From NCBI GenBank assembly GCA_002353485.1, contig DEJS01000008.1, forward strand, positions 3,527 to 52,523: a DNA stretch of 48,997 bases, read 5' to 3'. Source of the stretch: Prevotella sp. UBA2742. GTDB taxonomy: Bacteria; Bacteroidota; Bacteroidia; Bacteroidales; Bacteroidaceae. This document shows, in pieces, positions 32,955 through 42,400 of this stretch. Every line of letters starts with the position of its first letter. The stretch's first letter is position 1. Position numbers and translations under genes: made by a program. The notes beneath the pieces are model-generated. The model did no database searches. It was not told where the DNA came from and saw only the letters and a list, made by a program, of their open reading frames with translations.

Positions 32955-34278
32955 TGTTTTGATTGTCGGTGCTGGTCCTGGTGGCTATCGTGCAGCCGAG
33001 TATGCTGCCCGGCAGGGGTTGCAGGTGGCCATTGTCGAACAGGACGAGGTAGGCGGCACTTGCCTGAACCGTGGCTGTATTCCAACCAAAACATACGTCC
33101 ATAGTGATACCTTTGATGAGGCTGTCGTACGGCAGCAGCAGGTTGTCGCCCAGCTGCGTAGTGGGGTGGAGGGCATCCTCAGACATCCTAACATTACTCT
33201 CCTTCGTGGTCATGCCCAGTTTGTCAGTCCTTCTGCTTGTTCAGTCTCGGTAGGGGATGACAGTGGTGTTCTTCGGCCAACGGCCAGAGAGTGTAGCAGC
33301 AATGATAACACCATCACTGCCAGGCATATTATTATTGCGACAGGCAGTAAGGCTAAGCTTCCCCCTATTGACGATATAAGTACTGACCCACGGGTAGTAA
33401 CCAGTACAGAACTGTTGCAGCTGAAGGAACAGCCCAGACGTCTGGCCATTGTCGGCGCAGGAGTCATCGGCATGGAGTTTGCCTCTGTATTTCATCGTTT
33501 TGGTACTGAAGTATGCGTCATTGAGTATTTGAAGGAATGTCTTCCCATGCTTGATAGCGATATTGCGAAACGTCTCCGGAAGTTAATGGAGAAGCAGGGT
33601 GTTATGTTCCGAATGAAGACAGCCGTGCAGCAGATAGCGGATATCGATGCAGACGTAGTGCTTGTTGCTACGGGTCGTCAGGCGAATACTGACGGGCTAA
33701 ACCTTCAGGCAGCCGGCATTATCCCGGCTTCTAATGGATTCTTGCCCGTTGACGACAATTTCCGTTGTGCCATTAGTGCGGATACCACCGGTTCGGACAG
33801 TATGGAAGCTACGGTCTATGCCATTGGTGATGTCAATGGGCGTCAGCTTCTTGCTCACGCAGCAGAGATGCAGGCGGTTCGTGTTGTCAATCATATACTG
33901 GGGCGTCCTGACGGTATCCGTTTCGACGTTATGCCTGCTGCTGTCTTTACAGAGCCGGAGGCTGCATGTGTAGGCCCGTCAGAGGATGTCCTTCAATCGA
34001 AGGTCACGGGTGGTGTCTCGCCAGACTATCATTGTAGGAAAGCCTTCTGGCGTGCCAACGGTAAGGCTATGGCCATGGGAAAGACCGAGGGCATGCTGAA
34101 ACTCTTTTCCGATTGTAATGACGTTATTCTGGGTTGTCATGCTTATGGTGCTCATGCTGCAGACATCGTTCAAGAGGTCAGTGTGCTGATGTGTCGTGAT
34201 ACGACTGTCGCACAGTTGCGTGATATGGTTCATATCCATCCCACGCTGGGCGAGATACTGAAAACGGCTGTAGAGTAG
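32944..34278 (+). CDS. lpdA: Dihydrolipoyl dehydrogenase (L protein)
   Basis: A 444-residue FAD flavoprotein that reoxidises dihydrolipoyl-GcvH with NAD. The FAD fold begins at residue 5 (LIVGAGPGGYRAAEYA), the redox disulfide is Cys40/Cys45 in GGTCLNRGCIP, the NAD fold is AIVGAGVIGMEFAS near 170, and the active-site His is in HIHPTLGE near the C terminus. The start overlaps the end of gcvPB by 11 bp. It completes the glycine cleavage system in this operon, and may also serve other lipoyl complexes. No terminator is clear in 34279-34331. Confidence 0.95.
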   Translation: MKTDVLIVGAGPGGYRAAEYAARQGLQVAIVEQDEVGGTCLNRGCIPTKTYVHSDTFDEAVVRQQQVVAQLRSGVEGILRHPNITLLRGHAQFVSPSACSVSVGDDSGVLRPTARECSSNDNTITARHIIIATGSKAKLPPIDDISTDPRVVTSTELLQLKEQPRRLAIVGAGVIGMEFASVFHRFGTEVCVIEYLKECLPMLDSDIAKRLRKLMEKQGVMFRMKTAVQQIADIDADVVLVATGRQANTDGLNLQAAGIIPASNGFLPVDDNFRCAISADTTGSDSMEATVYAIGDVNGRQLLAHAAEMQAVRVVNHILGRPDGIRFDVMPAAVFTEPEAACVGPSEDVLQSKVTGGVSPDYHCRKAFWRANGKAMAMGKTEGMLKLFSDCNDVILGCHAYGAHAADIVQEVSVLMCRDTTVAQLRDMVHIHPTLGEILKTAVE

Positions 34279-34331
34279 GCCAGACCAATTTATTTCTGAT
34301 GTTTTACCTAATTTTATAATATATAACTAAA

Positions 34332-34652
34332 ATGAACGATAATGAAAACAAGCAGCCCGGACAGCTGCAAATAGAGTTGCCACAGCAGGTGGCACAGGGA
34401 GAGTATGCTAACTTCGCTATTATAACCCACTCGTCGAGTGACTTTGTTGTCGACTTTGCCTGTGTGTTGCCTGGTGTTCCGAAGGCTCAGGTGAAGAGCC
34501 GAGTCATCCTGGCTCCCGAGCATGCCAAGCGCCTGCTGGGTGCCCTTCAAGAGAATATCGTACGCTATGAGCGTGAGTTCGGGCCGATAAAGATACCTAA
34601 TCAGCAGCCACGCACCATAGCTCCCTTCTCGACGGGTAAAGGCGACGCCTGA
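34332..34652 (+). CDS. DUF3467 protein
   Basis: A 106-residue protein of unknown function. Family features are QGEYANFAIITHSSSDFVVDFACVLPG in the first half and RVILAPEHAKRLLGALQENI in the second. In Bacteroidota this gene usually lies in the ribosomal/RNA polymerase region before rpsL, as here, which hints at a role linked to gene expression. The gap 34653-34793 to the rpsL promoter has a pyrimidine-rich run at 34660-34668 and an AT-rich stretch but no other feature. Confidence 0.88.
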   Translation: MNDNENKQPGQLQIELPQQVAQGEYANFAIITHSSSDFVVDFACVLPGVPKAQVKSRVILAPEHAKRLLGALQENIVRYEREFGPIKIPNQQPRTIAPFSTGKGDA

Positions 34653-34793
34653 CAATACTCTTTTTTATTCACTTAGGGCTCCAGTGAGGGTTTTGGGTGG
34701 TTAATTATTCTTAAAACGCTTATTTAATGTTAAAATACGTTAGGTAAGCGTCTTTTTATGGTCTATATATTAGGTGGAACGGGAAAAAGTTTG

Positions 34794-34802
34794 TACCTTT
34801 GC
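34794..34802 (+). promoter_or_regulatory. Promoter -7 box of rpsL-rpsG-fusA
   Basis: TACCTTTGC, giving a leader of about 85 nt before rpsL. No -33 TTTG is clear. Confidence 0.7.
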
Positions 34803-34894
34803 AGCCCGAAACGCTTTTTTGCTGGGGAGCAGAATGCGTAACTGATTGACTTTGAACAAAATAATATATATAACAATTAAAAAACAAATTTATT

Positions 34895-35275
34895 ATGCCT
34901 ACAATTTCACAATTGGTAAGAAAAGGCAGGAAGGTGCTCGTTGACAAGAGCAAGTCGCCCGCGCTGGACGCATGTCCTCAGCGTCGTGGCGTGTGCGTTC
35001 GTGTCTACACAACGACTCCTAAGAAGCCTAATTCGGCTATGCGTAAGGTAGCCCGTGTTCGCTTGACTAACCAGAAGGAAGTCAACAGTTACATTCCCGG
35101 TGAGGGACACAACCTGCAGGAGCACAGCATCGTGCTGGTGCGCGGTGGTCGTGTAAAGGACCTTCCCGGTGTGCGTTATCACATCGTGCGCGGTACTCTT
35201 GATACCGCCGGTGTCGCCAGCCGTACTCAGCGTCGCTCTAAGTATGGCGCTAAGCGTCCTAAGGCTAAGAAGTAA
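34895..35275 (+). CDS. rpsL: Small ribosomal subunit protein S12
   Basis: A 126-residue decoding-centre protein. The near-universal segments TTPKKPNSAMRKVARVRLTN (Lys at the streptomycin-resistance position intact) and GRVKDLPGVRYHIVRGTLD are present. First gene of the str-type operon; 195 bp before rpsG. Confidence 0.98.
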   Translation: MPTISQLVRKGRKVLVDKSKSPALDACPQRRGVCVRVYTTTPKKPNSAMRKVARVRLTNQKEVNSYIPGEGHNLQEHSIVLVRGGRVKDLPGVRYHIVRGTLDTAGVASRTQRRSKYGAKRPKAKK

Positions 35276-35308
35276 TAACCGGAGAAGGTTACAAAGCCGA
35301 GAGGTCGC

Positions 35309-35335
35309 GTGATGCGTAGCACTGCTGCGCATCAC
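35309..35335 (+). promoter_or_regulatory. Hairpin in the rpsL-rpsG spacer
   Basis: An 8-bp perfect stem GTGATGCG/CGCATCAC (35309-35316 with 35328-35335), extended inside by AGC/GCT, in the 195-bp gap between rpsL and rpsG. No T-run follows. In E. coli the S12-S7 spacer binds S7 for translational control; a similar role here is only an analogy. Confidence 0.5.
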
Positions 35336-35470
35336 ACAAAAAACAAAAGAAAACAAGAAACGTTTTGCTGGAGATATTGTTAAGACAAGGTTGAGTAAAT
35401 GCTCATGTGAGAGTGTTGAAGAACGAGAAAGAACAGCCCCAAGCAGACATTAAATTTCAAACAAGAAAAA

Positions 35471-35947
35471 ATGAGAAAAGCAAAACCAAAGAAGAGAGTG
35501 ATCCTTCCCGATCCAGTCTTCAACGACAAGAAAGTGTCGAAGTTTGTGAACCACCTGATGTACGATGGAAAGAAGTCCATCTCGTACGAGATTTTCTACA
35601 ATGCTCTTGAGAACGTAAAGGCCAAGATGCAGAATGAGGAGAAGTCTGCCCTTGACATCTGGAAGCAGGCTCTTGACAACATTACTCCTCAGGTAGAGGT
35701 GAAGAGCCGTCGTATTGGCGGTGCCACGTTCCAGGTTCCTACCGAAATTCGTGCCGACCGTAAGGAGAGCATCTCGATGAAGAACATGATTAGCTTTGCC
35801 CGTAAGCGTAGCGGCAAGTCTATGGCCGACAAGCTGGCTGCTGAGATTATGGACGCCTTCAACAATCAGGGTGGCGCCTTCAAGCGTAAGGAAGACATGC
35901 ACCGCATGGCTGAGGCTAACCGTGCTTTTGCTCACTTCCGTTTCTAA
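35471..35947 (+). CDS. rpsG: Small ribosomal subunit protein S7
   Basis: A 158-residue 16S rRNA-binding protein that nucleates the 30S head. The MRKAKPKKR start, VEVKSRRIGGATFQVPTEIR near 78 and KREDMHRMAEANRAFAHFRF at the end are typical. Length is normal. It lies between rpsL and fusA in the standard order. Confidence 0.98.
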   Translation: MRKAKPKKRVILPDPVFNDKKVSKFVNHLMYDGKKSISYEIFYNALENVKAKMQNEEKSALDIWKQALDNITPQVEVKSRRIGGATFQVPTEIRADRKESISMKNMISFARKRSGKSMADKLAAEIMDAFNNQGGAFKRKEDMHRMAEANRAFAHFRF

Positions 35948-35980
35948 GATACTAAGGTAAAAAGATAATAAGGAAAAGAA

Positions 35981-38110
35981 ATGGCAAACCGCGATTTACA
36001 TTTGACCCGTAATATCGGTATTATGGCCCACATCGATGCCGGTAAGACCACCACTTCTGAGCGTATTCTGTTCTATACTGGTAAGACGCATAAGATTGGT
36101 GAGGTGCACGATGGTGCTGCAACCATGGACTGGATGGCTCAGGAGCAGGAGCGTGGTATCACGATTACCTCTGCTGCCACCACCTGTAACTGGACGTGGC
36201 AGGGCAAGCAGTTCAAGATTAACCTCATTGACACTCCGGGACACGTTGACTTCACTGCTGAGGTGGAGCGTTCGCTGCGTGTGCTTGACGGCGCTGTGGC
36301 AACCTATTCTGCTGCAGATGGTGTGCAGCCCCAGTCTGAGACCGTTTGGCGTCAGGCCGACAAGTACAACGTACCCCGTATCGGTTATGTGAACAAGATG
36401 GACCGTTCGGGTGCTGACTTCTTCGAGACTGTTCAGCAGATGAAGGATATACTGGGTGCTAACCCCGTTGTCATCCAGGTGCCCATTGGTGCCGAGGAGA
36501 ACTTCAAGGGTGTGGTAGACCTCATCAAGATGAAGGCTATCCTGTGGCACGACGAGACCATGGGTGCTGAGTACGACGTAGAGGAGATTCCCGCTGACCT
36601 GAAGGACGAGTGCGACGAGTGGCGCAACAAGCTGCTGGAGACTGCTGCCGAGTACGATGAGGCGCTGATGGAGAAGTATTTCGACGATCCTAACAGCATT
36701 ACTGAGGACGAGATTATCGCTGCTATCCGTAAGGGTACCATCTCGATGGCCTGCACGCCGATGATTTGCGGTTCTTCTTATAAGAACAAGGGCGTACAGC
36801 CCCTGCTGGACTACGTCTGCGCCTTCCTGCCCGCTCCTGTTGACGTGGAGATGGTGATGGGTACCAACCCCAACACCGACGAGCAAGAGGGTCGCAAGCC
36901 CAGTGAGTCGGAGCCCACTGCAGCTCTGGCATTCAAGATTGCCACTGACCCCTACATGGGCCGTCTGGTGTTCTTCCGCGTCTACTCTGGTAGCGTGAAG
37001 GCAGGCTCTTACGTCTTCAATCCCCGTTCTGGCAAGAAGGAGCGTATCAGCCGTCTGTTCCAGATGAACTCGAACAAGGAAATCCCCATGGAGTCTATCG
37101 ATGCCGGTGACATCGGCGCTGGCGTAGGTTTCAAGGACATCCGCACGGGCGATACCCTCTGCGACGAGGAGAAGCCCATCGTGCTGGAGTCTATGACCTT
37201 CCCTGATACCGTTATCTCTATCGCCGTCGAGCCTAAGTCACAGGCTGACGTGGCCAAGCTGGACAACGGTCTTGCCAAGCTGGCCGAGGAGGACCCGACG
37301 TTCACCGTCCGTACCGACGAGCAGAGTGGCCAGACCATCATCTCGGGTATGGGTGAGCTCCACCTCGACATCATTATCGACCGTCTGAAGCGTGAGTTCA
37401 AGGTAGAGTGTAACCAGGGTAAGCCCCAGGTTAACTATAAGGAGGCCATCACCAAGACTGTCAACGGTTACCGTGAGGTATACAAGAAGCAGTCGGGTGG
37501 TCGCGGTAAGTTCGCAGACATCATCGTCAACGTTGGTCCTGTGGACGACGATTGGGATATCAAGGAGAACGGCGGCCTTCAGTTCGTCAACGAGGTGAAG
37601 GGTGGTAACATTCCCAAGGAGTTCATCCCCTCTATCCAGAAGGGCTTCGAGGCAGCCATGAAGAATGGTATTCTCGGTGGCTATCCTATGGACTCGCTGA
37701 AGGTTGTCGTCGTGGACGGTTCGTTCCACCCCGTGGACTCTGACCAGCTGTCGTTCGAGATTGCCGCCCAGATGGCTTACAAGGCTGTCTGTGCTCAGGC
37801 TAAGCCTGTGCTGATGGAGCCTATCATGAAGCTCGAGGTTGTTACCCCCGAGGAGAACATGGGTGACGTCATCGGCGACCTGAACAAGCGCCGTGGTCAG
37901 GTGGAAGGTATGGAAGAGGCTCGCAGCGGTGCCCGTGTCGTCAAGGCCAAGGTGCCCCTGTCTGAGATGTTCGGTTATGTCACCGCTCTGCGTACCATTA
38001 CCTCGGGCCGTGCCACCAGCTCAATGGAGTACAGCCACCACGCACCCCTCTCTTCTGCACTGGCCAAGGCCGTGCTTGAGGAGGTCAAGGGCCGTGCCGA
38101 CCTGGTGTAA
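35981..38110 (+). CDS. fusA: Elongation factor G
   Basis: A 709-residue translational GTPase that drives ribosomal translocation. The G motifs are AHIDAGKTTTSERIL (about 17), DTPGHVDF (about 86) and NKMDRSGAD (about 140). Domains II to V follow, with the family ending in ...SGRATSSMEYSHHAP. It is 33 bp after rpsG and 85 bp before rpsJ. Confidence 0.98.
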   Translation: MANRDLHLTRNIGIMAHIDAGKTTTSERILFYTGKTHKIGEVHDGAATMDWMAQEQERGITITSAATTCNWTWQGKQFKINLIDTPGHVDFTAEVERSLRVLDGAVATYSAADGVQPQSETVWRQADKYNVPRIGYVNKMDRSGADFFETVQQMKDILGANPVVIQVPIGAEENFKGVVDLIKMKAILWHDETMGAEYDVEEIPADLKDECDEWRNKLLETAAEYDEALMEKYFDDPNSITEDEIIAAIRKGTISMACTPMICGSSYKNKGVQPLLDYVCAFLPAPVDVEMVMGTNPNTDEQEGRKPSESEPTAALAFKIATDPYMGRLVFFRVYSGSVKAGSYVFNPRSGKKERISRLFQMNSNKEIPMESIDAGDIGAGVGFKDIRTGDTLCDEEKPIVLESMTFPDTVISIAVEPKSQADVAKLDNGLAKLAEEDPTFTVRTDEQSGQTIISGMGELHLDIIIDRLKREFKVECNQGKPQVNYKEAITKTVNGYREVYKKQSGGRGKFADIIVNVGPVDDDWDIKENGGLQFVNEVKGGNIPKEFIPSIQKGFEAAMKNGILGGYPMDSLKVVVVDGSFHPVDSDQLSFEIAAQMAYKAVCAQAKPVLMEPIMKLEVVTPEENMGDVIGDLNKRRGQVEGMEEARSGARVVKAKVPLSEMFGYVTALRTITSGRATSSMEYSHHAPLSSALAKAVLEEVKGRADLV

Positions 38111-38124
38111 AGTAAACAACAAAA

Positions 38125-38160
38125 GGGAGTCGCTGAGCAAATGACTCTTTAGCGACTCCC
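38125..38160 (+). promoter_or_regulatory. Perfect 10-bp hairpin between fusA and rpsJ
   Basis: GGGAGTCGCT (38125-38134) pairs with AGCGACTCCC (38151-38160) around a 16-nt loop. No T-run follows, so it is more likely a processing or attenuation site than a full terminator. Confidence 0.6.
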
Positions 38161-38195
38161 GTATTTATATTAACAATTAAACTTTTCAAAAGACA

Positions 38196-38501
38196 ATGAG
38201 TCAGAAAATTCGTATCAAGCTGAAGAGCTACGACCACAAGCTCGTAGACAAGTCAGCCGAGAAGATTGTGAAGGCCGTAAAGGCTACCGGTGCTATCATC
38301 AGCGGTCCTATCCCCCTTCCCACCCACAAGCGTATCTACACCGTCAACCGCTCTACCTTCGTCAACAAGAAGGCTCGCGAGCAGTTCCAGCTGTCAGACT
38401 ACAAGCGTCTGATTGACATCTACTCTTCGACTGCCAAGACTGTCGATGCCCTGATGAAGCTCGAGCTCCCCAGTGGCGTGGAGGTAGAAATCAAGGTATA
38501 G
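38196..38501 (+). CDS. rpsJ: Small ribosomal subunit protein S10
   Basis: A 101-residue protein of the 30S head that also works with NusB in antitermination. IRIKLKSYDHKLVD, GPIPLPTHKRIYTVNRSTFVNKKAREQF and GVEVEIKV are typical. It is normally followed directly by rplC; here a strong terminator and 8.6 kb of other genes intervene. Confidence 0.98.
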   Translation: MSQKIRIKLKSYDHKLVDKSAEKIVKAVKATGAIISGPIPLPTHKRIYTVNRSTFVNKKAREQFQLSDYKRLIDIYSSTAKTVDALMKLELPSGVEVEIKV

Positions 38502-38532
38502 TACCAACGTACGATTATCGTTTACACAGCAT

Positions 38533-38566
38533 AAGCCTCAGGATGCACCACTGCATCTTGAGGCTT
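38533..38566 (+). terminator. Intrinsic terminator after rpsJ
   Basis: A 15-bp stem with one G-U (AAGCCTCAGGATGCA / TGCATCTTGAGGCTT) and a 4-nt loop, followed by TGTGTT. It ends the rpsL-rpsG-fusA-rpsJ transcript. Confidence 0.8.
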
Positions 38567-38670
38567 TGTGTTATCAGCAGCTTCGACAGGACGGCCTGCG
38601 CTTCCGGCTACGCCTAAGTACCTTTTGGCGGCGTTTTACGCAAAGTCTGTTTCCACTCTGCATCCATAAA

Positions 38671-38725
38671 ATAGAATGGAGATAGAATGGAGATAGAATG
38701 GAGATAGAATGGAGATAGAATGGGG
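38671..38725. repeat. 11-bp tandem repeat, 5 copies
   Basis: ATAGAATGGAG is repeated five times (last copy ATAGAATGGGG). It is the reverse complement of the repeat at 5214-5254, with the same period. The nearby stretch 38567-38670 has no gene that I can support. Confidence 0.92.
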
Positions 38726-38808
38726 ATAGAGCGTAGGCAGGCGGGAGGTGAAAAGCAAATATAAGAACTGGAAATTTGGGAGAGAAGGATAATTTTTTTT
38801 AAAAAATC

Positions 38809-38840
38809 TTTGTTAGTTCGAAATAATTGTTTATCTTTGC
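38809..38840 (+). promoter_or_regulatory. Promoter of the 39445 surface protein
   Basis: A full match: TTTG at 38809-38812, a 19-bp spacer and TATCTTTGC at 38832-38840. The start codon is about 600 bp downstream, so the mRNA has a very long leader. Confidence 0.75.
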
Positions 38841-38846
38841 ACCCAA

Positions 38847-39444
38847 ATAAGCCTGTCCGCGCGTGGATGGGTAACAAAATTAATTTTGTGGACGAGACCT
38901 CAGGCCAGTTGTACGGCCAGTCTCGAAAGGACGTTTTCGAAACGTTACCTGTCTGAACAATCAAACTTCGCAACTTTGAATCTATAGACAGCGGTAATGC
39001 AACAAAAGCGTCTGCGGAAGGTAGATTATATCGATATCTGCCGCCTGACAGTTCCCCTTATATATAATAAGGCTGTACTCTTTTCGGAGAGTACTCACTT
39101 TGCGTATATGGACAGGAGGGAATGCAACGTCAGGTGGATTGTATGCATATATATCACCTGACGTGGGCAGGCTTTACGTTGCTTATCCTTCTATAGGGGC
39201 AATGCGAAGGCCTGATTGTTGGGATAGGCGCGGAGAGAAACTTTACTCCCACGTCTTTTTTTGTTTCCATAAGTTTGGCTGTTTTTCAGTAAATGGCGAT
39301 GATGACCGGCAGGGGAGTGCCGGCCAGCACACCTATTGTGTGCCATCTACTCAGACTCCCAGGTGCAAACCCGAGAAACAAAAAACGACAAATACATTTA
39401 TTTATTATCAAACATTATTATTAACAATTAAACATTTTAAGCGT
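38847..39444 (+). ncRNA. Long structured 5' leader (possible cis-regulatory or separate RNA)
   Basis: About 600 nt between the promoter and the start of the surface-protein gene, without convincing coding sequence. It is dense in hairpins: 38893-38925 (CGAGAC/GTCTCG with inner GGCC/GGCC), 39075-39094 (GTACTCT/AGAGTAC), 39128-39163 (CGTCAGGTG/CACCTGACG, 9 bp), 39306-39323 (CCGGCA/TGCCGG) and 39327-39343 (GCACAC/GTGTGC). The last 70 nt are AT-rich and unstructured. It does not look like RNase P RNA, tmRNA, SRP RNA or a riboswitch class that I recognise. Confidence 0.5.
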
Positions 39445-42400
39445 ATGAAGAAACATTTTCTTTTATTGCTGTGGATGACCCTCTTGCCGCTGGCAGGATG
39501 GGCAGCAGAATTGACAGTCAAGTATGCGACTGGAAGTCCATACGAAAAAACTGTTACGTATGAAGGAGATGCTCTCTCAGTACCTCTATTGACGGTAAAA
39601 TCCGGGAATACCGTACTTGAGAGTTCTACTGAGTACACCTCAAAGTTATACACCAATGAACAGTGTACCAACTTGGCTTCCGGAACTACACAAGTGGGGA
39701 CTTACTACCTAAAGGTTTTTGGTGTAGGTAATTATGATGGCGATTTGGGTGACAATATCCTCATTCTAAAAGTCGAAAAAGCGTCATTGACTTTAACTCT
39801 TAGGAATCAATCGAGAGAGTATAAGCAGGAAGGTTATACTGATATTCCTGCCAAATATTTCTTCGATAATGTAGAAGGTCTAAAAACAGGTGATGATGAT
39901 CTATACGATAACATTACCATTTCTAATGCTGATGAGTTCGTCAATGCTGGTACATACGACGTAAATCTGTCTATTCCTTCTGCGGTAACTAAGAACTATA
40001 CTATTCAGTATGCTGGTGTTCAAACTCCGAAGTTGACTATCAATAAGGCTAATGCTTCGGTAACTACTGCACCTGCTGCCGTAAATCCGCCTTTCACAGG
40101 TGACGCTCAGCCTCTGGTTTCTGCAGGTGTAGCTACTGGTGGTACAATCAACTACAGTCTTGATGGAGTAAATTACTCAGATGCTATTCCAACGGGAACA
40201 AATGCCGTTGATTACACTGTATATTATAAGGTGGTAGGCGATCAGAACCACAATGATACTCAAGCAGCAAGTATTTCTGCTACTATCGAAAAGGCTGATG
40301 CTTCGGTAACTGGTCTTACAGCCAAAGCTGATCTGACTTACGATGGCAGCGGACAGGCTTTGGTTGATGCTACTAATGCAACTGTTACTGGTGGTACAAT
40401 CAACTACAGTCTTGATGGAGTAAATTACTCAGATGCTATTCCAACGGGAACAAATGCCGGTGAATACACTGTATCTTATAAGGTGGTAGGCGATAACAAC
40501 CACAACGATACTCAAGCAGCAAGCTTTACTGCTACTATCGAAAAGGCTAATGCTTCGGTAACTACTGCACCTGCTGCCGTAAATAATCTGACTTACACAG
40601 GTGGCGCTCAGCCTCTGGTTTCTGAAGGTGTAGCTACTGGCGGTACAATCAACTACAGTCTTGATGGAGTAAGTTACTCAGATGCTATTCCAACGGGAAC
40701 AAATGCCGGTGATTACACTGTATCTTATAAGGTGGTAGGCGATGCAAACCACAATGATACTCCAGCAGCAAGCTTTACTGCTACTATCGAAAAGGCTAAT
40801 GTTTCGGTAACTACTGCACCTGAAGCCGAAAATCTGACTTACACAGGTGGCGCTCAGCCTCTGGTTTCTACAGGTGTAGCTACTGGTGGTACATTCAACT
40901 ACAGTCTTGATGGAGAAAATTACTCTGCTGATATTCCAACGGGAACAAATGCCGGTCCTTACACTGTATCTTATAAGGTGGTAGGCGATGCAAACCACAA
41001 TGATACTGAAGCAGCAAGCATAGATGTTACAATTGCCCAGAAGAGCATCGCGAATGCTACAATTACTATAGCTGCAGGAACTAAGGTATATAAGAATGCT
41101 CCATGGGAGCCTGCGTTTACTGTCAAAGATGATCAAACAACTCTGACGGCAGGTACGGACTATGAGGTAACAAATAACGAAGACGATTTCAATGGCTGGA
41201 GCAATAATATAAATGCTGGTACAGCAAGTGTTAAGGTTCGTGGTATCGGTAACTATAAGGATGTAACTGAGCCACAGACTTTCAAAATTTCTCAAAAGAC
41301 GATTCCGAATATTAATTGGATAAAAAAATTGACTTTCGGTGATCAGGATTATACAGGTACCCAAATTAAACCAGAATTTGTATGGCAGCCATATGAAGGT
41401 GAAGATTTAACTGATCATGTTGATGTTACTTATGGCGCAAACATAAACGCCGGTACTGGTACGGTTACTATCAAAGCAAAGGATAATGATACCAATTATT
41501 CCGGTTTTAAGACAATAGATTTCAATATCGTAAAGGCGCCTCTGACTGTCACAGCTAAGGATATCACTGTTGGCTATGGAGTTCCTTACACTCCTGCTAT
41601 TGATTCATATAGCGAAACAAAAAATAATGAAGATCCAAAGTTAGTCGTAACAGGTAATCCTAGCTACACATATTATAGTGATGAGAATTGTTCAGAAGAG
41701 GTTAATAAGCCTACAGCTGTCGGCGCATACTGGTATAAGGTATCAGGACTGACTGCTCAGAACTATGAACTGTCTTACGCTCCTGCTAAAATTGTCATCA
41801 CCAACGGTGACTTAAATGCACAAGTAAAGGATCAGGAAATAGTCTATGGTCAGAAGTTTAATTTGACTGGTGCCCTTAAGCATATTAGTGGCTTGTCTGT
41901 AAACGAAACAGAGGCATTTAATGCTACTGACTTCAGCGCTGCTACTTGGACAGTGAAGAATCATGATACTCAAGCAATTGTTTCAGATGACTACAATGGT
42001 GAATATCTGGATGCTGGTACATATGATGTAAGTGTGTCAAATGTAAGTTATACTAACTACAATGTAGCTGTTGCTGCCGGTACATGGACAGTTAAATCAA
42101 AGGATATTGCTCAAATAACTCTTGGAGAACTTGATGGTGTCGATTATATTGGTGAGAAGGTAGAAGCACCTTCAACTGAAGGTAAGTTTACCTATACTTT
42201 CGAAGATAGCCAGGAGCCAGTAACATTGGTTAAGGACCAAGACTATACAGTCTCTGACGAAGATTACGCTAATATCAATGTTGTAGATGGAGGTAAGATT
42301 AAAGTAACAGGTACTGGTAACTATACTGGTAGTGTTGAGGTTCCATTCGCAATCAATAAGGCTGACTGGACTATCACTGCCCAGCCTGCTTCCTTCAAAG

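Noticed and set aside
38671..38725. Possible CRISPR array
   Set aside because: The repeat is an 11-bp head-to-tail unit without spacers, and there are no cas genes.
39100..39444. Upstream in-frame extension of the giant protein
   Set aside because: It has no signal peptide, covers a hairpin-rich leader and would bury the clear signal peptide starting at 39445.
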